Shown: piece by piece, positions 60,103-64,000 of the stretch
Numbering within the stretch: the stretch's first letter is position 1
How the letters are laid out: the number at the start of each line of letters is the position of its first letter
Assembly (NCBI RefSeq): GCF_000742135.1
Contig: NZ_KN046818.1
Location: 2,524,600 to 2,588,599, forward strand
Origin: Klebsiella pneumoniae
GTDB lineage: Bacteria; Pseudomonadota; Gammaproteobacteria; Enterobacterales; Enterobacteriaceae
DNA: 64,000 bases
Direction of reading: 5' to 3'
The notes under the pieces: model-generated
Told to the model about the DNA's origin: nothing
Database searches by the model: none
Seen by the model: the letters and a program-made list of their open reading frames with translations, nothing else
Translations under genes and position numbers: made by a program

Positions 60103-61377
60103 TTATTTCCAGCAGACCAGGCAGTAATTTTTCTTACCGCGACGCAGCAAGGTGTAGCGGCCAAACAGGCGATCGCTGTCACTGAATACATATTCCGGGT
60201 CGGCCTGTTTTTCGCCGTTGATGGTTACCGCGTTAGAGGCAACGGTTTTACGCGCCTGACCGCGGGACGGCTGCAGCTCGGAATCAACCAGCGCCTGCAG
60301 CAGATCGGCGCCTTTTTCCATTTCGATCATCGGCACGCCATCCTGGGCCAGCTGTTCGAAGTCTGCTTCGCTCAGGTCGCTCAGGTTACCGTTGAACAGG
60401 CTTTCGGTAATGCGCTTCGCCGCTTCCAGGCCTTCTTCACCGTGAACAAGGCGCGTCACCTGCTCTGCCAGCACGTACTGGGCGCGCGGCGCTTTACCGC
60501 TGTTTTTGTCTTCTTCTTCCAGGGCATTGATCTCCGCAATGTCCATAAAGGTGAAGAATTTGAGGAAGCGATAGACATCAGCATCCGCGGTGTTGATCCA
60601 GAACTGGTAGAATTTGTACGGACTGGTTTTCTTCGGATCCAGCCACACGGCGCCGCCTTCGGTTTTACCGAATTTGGTGCCGTCCGCTTTGGTGATCAGC
60701 GGTACGGTCAGGCCAAACACCTGGTTCTGATGCAGACGACGGGTCAGATCGATGCCGGAGGTGATGTTGCCCCACTGGTCAGAACCGCCAATCTGCAGCG
60801 CCACGCCGTGCAGCTTATTCAGGCAGGCAAAGTCGTAACCCTGCAGCAGATTGTAAGAGAACTCGGTAAAGGAGATACCCTGATCGTCACGATTCAGACG
60901 CTGCTTCACCGCTTCTTTGTTGATCATCTGGTTAACAGAGAAGTGTTTACCGATATCGCGCAGGAAGGTCAGCACGTTCATGCTGCCAAACCAGTCATAG
61001 TTATTCGCCGCGATCGCCGAGTTGTCGCCGCAGTCAAAATCAAGGAACGGAGCCACCTGTTTGCGGATTTTATCCACCCACTCCTGCACGGTATCCTCGG
61101 TGTTTAGTTTACGCTCAGCGGCTTTGAAGCTTGGGTCGCCAATCAGACCGGTTGCGCCGCCCACCAGCGCCACAGGTTTATGACCTGCCTGCTGGAAGCG
61201 TTTCAGGCATAACAATGGAACAAGATGCCCCAAATGCAAGCTGTCAGCGGTAGGATCGAAGCCGCAATAGAGCGCGATCGGGCCTTGCGCCAGTCGCTCT
61301 GCTAACGCTTCCTCGTCCGTCACCTGGGCTACCAGCCCCCGCTCTTGCAATTGTTTAATCAAGTTACTGCTTGCCAT
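60103..61377 (-). CDS. tyrS: Tyrosyl-tRNA synthetase
   Basis: 424 residues, E. coli TyrS type. Class I motifs: HIGH as HLGH in [12 protein letters not shown] and KMSKS as KFGKT in [12 protein letters not shown]. Tyr-binding residues lie in [10 protein letters not shown] and LLQGYDFA, and an S4 RNA-binding domain closes the C terminus ([18 protein letters not shown]). The frame opens at 61419; ATG 61377 gives [14 protein letters not shown], the E. coli start. Confidence 0.97.
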   Translation of the reverse strand: MASSNLIKQLQERGLVAQVTDEEALAERLAQGPIALYCGFDPTADSLHLGHLVPLLCLKRFQQAGHKPVALVGGATGLIGDPSFKAAERKLNTEDTVQEWVDKIRKQVAPFLDFDCGDNSAIAANNYDWFGSMNVLTFLRDIGKHFSVNQMINKEAVKQRLNRDDQGISFTEFSYNLLQGYDFACLNKLHGVALQIGGSDQWGNITSGIDLTRRLHQNQVFGLTVPLITKADGTKFGKTEGGAVWLDPKKTSPYKFYQFWINTADADVYRFLKFFTFMDIAEINALEEEDKNSGKAPRAQYVLAEQVTRLVHGEEGLEAAKRITESLFNGNLSDLSEADFEQLAQDGVPMIEMEKGADLLQALVDSELQPSRGQARKTVASNAVTINGEKQADPEYVFSDSDRLFGRYTLLRRGKKNYCLVCWK

Positions 61378-61501
61378 CAAATTCTCCATGTATAAACGAC
61401 TGCACCTCTGCCGGTACACGACTTTTCGCCAGATGCGAAAAGTACATAGAATAAAGCGCCGGCCCTTTCAGCGCCAGCGCTTCGATAACTAATTTCGGCG
61501 T

Positions 61502-62158
61502 TTACGGCGCCAGACGGTCTATTTTCCAGGCGCCGCTATCGCGCTGGTATAAAAAGCGATCGTGCAGACGGTGTTCTCCCCCCTGCCAGAACTCCATCTG
61601 CTCAATGCTGACGCGGAATCCGCCCCAGAAGCTCGGCAACGGCACTTCACCCTGCTGGAACTTCTGCTTCAGCTCAAGGAATTTGCTTTCGAGGATGCCG
61701 CGGGCTGAGATCCGGCTCGACTGCTTCGAGACCCAGGCGCCAATCTGGCTGTCGCGCGGACGGCTGTGGAAATATTTGACCACTTCCAGCGTCGACAGAC
61801 GCTCCGCTTTGCCGATTACCATCACCTGGCGCTCCAGCATATGCCACGGGAAAAGCAGGCTGACCTGCGGGTTGTTTTCAATTTGATGCGCTTTGCGGCT
61901 GCCAAGGTTGGTATAAAACACCAACCCTTTTTCGTCGTAGTGCTTCAGCAGCACAATGCGCTGGTAGGGCTGGCCGCGCTCATCGACGGTGGCAACCACC
62001 ATAGCCGTTGGGTCGGCAAGTTTCGCATCGCAGGCCTGACGCAGCCAGCGTTCAAACAGCGGCAGGGGTTCAGCAGGAAGATCGTGGCGACGCAAACCGC
62101 CACGGGTGTATTCACGGCGCAAATGCGCAATTTGCTGGAGTTCGTCGTTATCAGACAT
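61502..62158 (-). CDS. pdxH: Pyridoxamine/pyridoxine 5'-phosphate oxidase PdxH
   Basis: 218 residues, as in E. coli. FMN-dependent oxidation of PNP/PMP to PLP. FMN and substrate-site segments are [19 protein letters not shown] and [10 protein letters not shown]; the C-terminal WKIDRLAP motif is intact. The frame opens at 62179; ATG 62158 (MSDNDELQQ) matches the E. coli start. Grouped with tyrS and pdxY. Confidence 0.96.
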   Translation of the reverse strand: MSDNDELQQIAHLRREYTRGGLRRHDLPAEPLPLFERWLRQACDAKLADPTAMVVATVDERGQPYQRIVLLKHYDEKGLVFYTNLGSRKAHQIENNPQVSLLFPWHMLERQVMVIGKAERLSTLEVVKYFHSRPRDSQIGAWVSKQSSRISARGILESKFLELKQKFQQGEVPLPSFWGGFRVSIEQMEFWQGGEHRLHDRFLYQRDSGAWKIDRLAP

Positions 62159-62215
62159 GGCCATTGAGGATGTAGTCATAAGGTGGCGTTATTGTGCGCC
62201 CCCCGGACAGAAATC

Positions 62216-62539
62216 TCAACGTTTGGCCGTCTGCAGCTGACAGTTATCAAGGACGATGCGGTCGCGCTTATAGACGGTGGCGGTATCGCCTTTTGACCAG
62301 AACACATAGACGCCGTCGGTGTAGCGCGCCCCGGAAGCCGACAGCCCCTCAGACAGGTTCAGTTGCTGATTATCATAGATAAAACTGACCTGCTGGCGTG
62401 CGTTATTGCGATGGACCGTCAATGGTTTCTGGTCGCATTGATACTCCAGCGTGTCCGTCTGCATCCGCTCGACAAACTGGTTGTAGTAGCTACAGCCCGC
62501 CAGCATAAAAGGTACAACTGCGATAAGAATTTTTTTCAT
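62216..62539 (-). CDS. mliC: Membrane-bound lysozyme inhibitor MliC
   Basis: 107-residue lipoprotein. Lipobox PFMLAGC with Cys 15; the MliC domain carries [15 protein letters not shown] near the lysozyme-binding region and a disulfide-forming Cys pair. It blocks host c-type lysozyme. The frame opens at 62575; ATG 62539 with the lipobox is right. In E. coli it is likewise between pdxH and anmK. Confidence 0.92.
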   Translation of the reverse strand: MKKILIAVVPFMLAGCSYYNQFVERMQTDTLEYQCDQKPLTVHRNNARQQVSFIYDNQQLNLSEGLSASGARYTDGVYVFWSKGDTATVYKRDRIVLDNCQLQTAKR

Positions 62540-62631
62540 TCGTTTGCCTTCGACTTTCCCGGTCACGGCGGGCACTCCGCCCTCCGCTTAACTTGTCCAG
62601 TTTACCGGTCGCGTCGTATTTAAGATTTCAG

Positions 62632-63756
62632 TTAACTCCGATTCTGCGGCGGGTTAGCCGGAAAAATGGCGCCCAGCACCGAGGCTTCGCTGGCGCCGGT
62701 CACGGAGGGCAGATTGCCCGGCAGACCAGCCAGCGTTCGCCAGGCCAGCCAGGCAAAGGCCAGCGCTTCCATATCATCGCCGCTGATCCCCGCCTCATCG
62801 GTGGTGGAGACCTCGGTTCCCGGCAGCAACGCCGCCAGGCGCGCCATTAACAAGGGGTTACGCGCGCCGCCGCCGCACACTAACAAACGCTCGCAGCCGC
62901 CGCTTAACAATACCTGCTCACTGATGGTGACGGCGGTCAATTCCGCAAGCGTAGCCTGAACATCCTCCCCGCGTAGCCCCGGATAGCGGGCCATATGCTG
63001 CTCCAGCCAGCCGTAATTGAAATATTCCCGACCGGTGCTTTTTGGCGCCGGCAAGGCAAACCACGGATCGCTCAGCATGTCCTGCAGCAGCGGCAGCAGC
63101 ACTTTACCTTCGCTAGCCCATTGGGCGTCCTTGTCGTACGGTTTGCCCTTCTGGCGCCAGATCCAGGCGTCCAGCAACATATTTCCCGGCCCGGTATCAT
63201 AGCCGCGCACCGGCTGCCCTGGCGCCAGCAGCGACACATTAGCGATCCCGCCGATATTGAGCACCATACGTCGCTCAACGGGGTGGGCCAGCAGCGCATG
63301 ATGAAAAGCCGGCACCAGCGGCGCCCCCTGCCCGCCTAGCGCCATATCCCGGCGACGAAAATCCCCCACTACGGTTATCCCGGTGTGGGCGGCGATCTGG
63401 TTGTTATCACCAATTTGCAGGGTATGCGGAGCCTCTCCCTGCGGTTCATGCCATACGGTCTGTCCATGGCAGCCGATGGCGATGACGTCGGTGGGTTTGA
63501 GACTTTCCTGGCGCATCAGCGCCAGTACGGCATCGGCAAACAGCCGTCCCAGACGGGTGTCCAGACGACCTAGCTGCGAAAGGGTCAGCGACTGCCCCTG
63601 GCAAATCGCCAGAATCTCTTCTTTTATCGCGTGTGGAATGGGCCAGGTGAGACTAGCCTGCTGCGCCACCATGTTTTCAGTAATGGTGGCCAAAACGACA
63701 TCGATACCATCCAGGCTTGTACCAGACATAACGCCAATAAAGCGACCCGATCTCAT
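62632..63756 (-). CDS. anmK: Anhydro-N-acetylmuramic acid kinase AnmK
   Basis: 374 residues. Converts 1,6-anhydroMurNAc to MurNAc-6-phosphate in cell-wall recycling. ATP/sugar-site motifs are [12 protein letters not shown] (N terminus), [31 protein letters not shown], and [11 protein letters not shown] 63756 has AAGGA upstream; the frame continues to 63795. Divergent from the expected slyB at the window edge. Confidence 0.95.
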   Translation of the reverse strand: MRSGRFIGVMSGTSLDGIDVVLATITENMVAQQASLTWPIPHAIKEEILAICQGQSLTLSQLGRLDTRLGRLFADAVLALMRQESLKPTDVIAIGCHGQTVWHEPQGEAPHTLQIGDNNQIAAHTGITVVGDFRRRDMALGGQGAPLVPAFHHALLAHPVERRMVLNIGGIANVSLLAPGQPVRGYDTGPGNMLLDAWIWRQKGKPYDKDAQWASEGKVLLPLLQDMLSDPWFALPAPKSTGREYFNYGWLEQHMARYPGLRGEDVQATLAELTAVTISEQVLLSGGCERLLVCGGGARNPLLMARLAALLPGTEVSTTDEAGISGDDMEALAFAWLAWRTLAGLPGNLPSVTGASEASVLGAIFPANPPQNRS

Positions 63757-63882
63757 ACGTTTTCCTTCATTCCATGACCCTTGTATGCCCTTCACTCCAT
63801 CATAAAGTGTCGGTTAATGCTATGTTGTACTAATACTTTTTAACAATAGAGCGACAAATCAGAGAACATCGTAAAGAACCGG

Positions 63883-63929
63883 TGTTTAGTTGAGGTTGAA
63901 GCACCAGTGTTTATTATTTTTTGTATAGT
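63883..63929 (+). promoter_or_regulatory. PhoP box and promoter, expected for slyB
   Basis: TGTTTA (63883-63888), five bases, GGTTGA (63894-63899): a PhoP direct repeat. TATTAT at 63912-63917 is 12 bp downstream, the spacing of class I PhoP-dependent promoters. In E. coli and Salmonella slyB is PhoP-regulated and divergent from anmK, which fits. slyB itself begins beyond the right edge. Confidence 0.75.
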
Positions 63930-63942
63930 CCAGGGAGAACCT

Positions 63943-63960
63943 ATGCCCGCCGACGACTAA
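63943..63960 (+). CDS. Five-codon leader open frame (MPADD)
   Basis: ATG at 63943 encodes MPADD then TAA. AGGGAG at 63932-63937 is a good ribosome site for it. It would be in the leader of the PhoP-driven transcript upstream of slyB. It may be chance; no other support. Confidence 0.3.
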   Translation: MPADD

Positions 63961-64000
63961 ATGCCATATAATTAACCGTATGGACGTTCAATTGAACACC

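Overview
The window is enterobacterial chromosome, most likely from the Klebsiella pneumoniae complex. It is GC-rich, and nearly every recognisable gene has a close Escherichia coli homologue in E. coli order. Between the conserved blocks lie extra catabolic genes (pcaHG, a quinate-type PQQ dehydrogenase, an aryl-alcohol-type dehydrogenase, a type B esterase) that fit Klebsiella and not E. coli. The species call is inference from content. I see no rRNA, tRNA, IS element, prophage or CRISPR array.

Region 1 (1-14.5 kb) matches the E. coli mnaT-ydcZ-ydcY-ortT-yncL-patD-ydcVUTS-ydcR segment. Inserted between ydcY and ortT are an orphan DppA-like binding protein, an aldehyde dehydrogenase and an alpha/beta hydrolase. 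ydcSTUV plus patD form an ABC importer and aminoaldehyde dehydrogenase operon for polyamine-type compounds, with the MocR-type regulator ydcR upstream.

Region 2 (14.5-17.9 kb) is an inserted cytochrome bd oxidase operon of the short-Q-loop (CIO) type. Both large subunits carry frameshifts in short tandem repeats: a GCCC unit apparently lost near the end of subunit I, and a GTATG unit duplicated early in subunit II. A gene for a repetitive secreted protein follows.

Region 3 (18-30.3 kb) is again collinear with E. coli: yncJ, rlhA, sutR, benE, ydcL, tehB, tehA, ydcK, rimL, opgD. An AraC regulator and an EamA exporter are inserted, and ydcH is absent from its usual place beside opgD.

Region 4 (30.7-43 kb) holds oxidative catabolism: alcohol dehydrogenase, carboxylesterase, ydcJ (2-oxoadipate dioxygenase family), pcaHG with a PcaQ-like LysR regulator, and membrane quinate/glucose-type dehydrogenase. 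Quinate/shikimate oxidation would feed protocatechuate to PcaHG. Formaldehyde detoxification (frmRA) and cybB follow.

Region 5 (43-64 kb) has a divergent HxlR regulator/MFS exporter pair, then the E. coli-like add-ydgJ-blr-cnu-ydgK-rsxABCDGE-nth-dtpA-gstA-pdxY-tyrS-pdxH-mliC-anmK block. One GH1 beta-glucosidase is inserted after blr, behind what looks like a double LacI-type operator. The window ends in the promoter region expected for slyB, with a good PhoP box.

The most noteworthy observations are the two repeat-slippage lesions in the oxidase operon, the double operator at the beta-glucosidase, the paired palindromes between sutR and benE, and the PhoP box with a five-codon open frame at the right edge. 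I did not find a convincing wholly new system.
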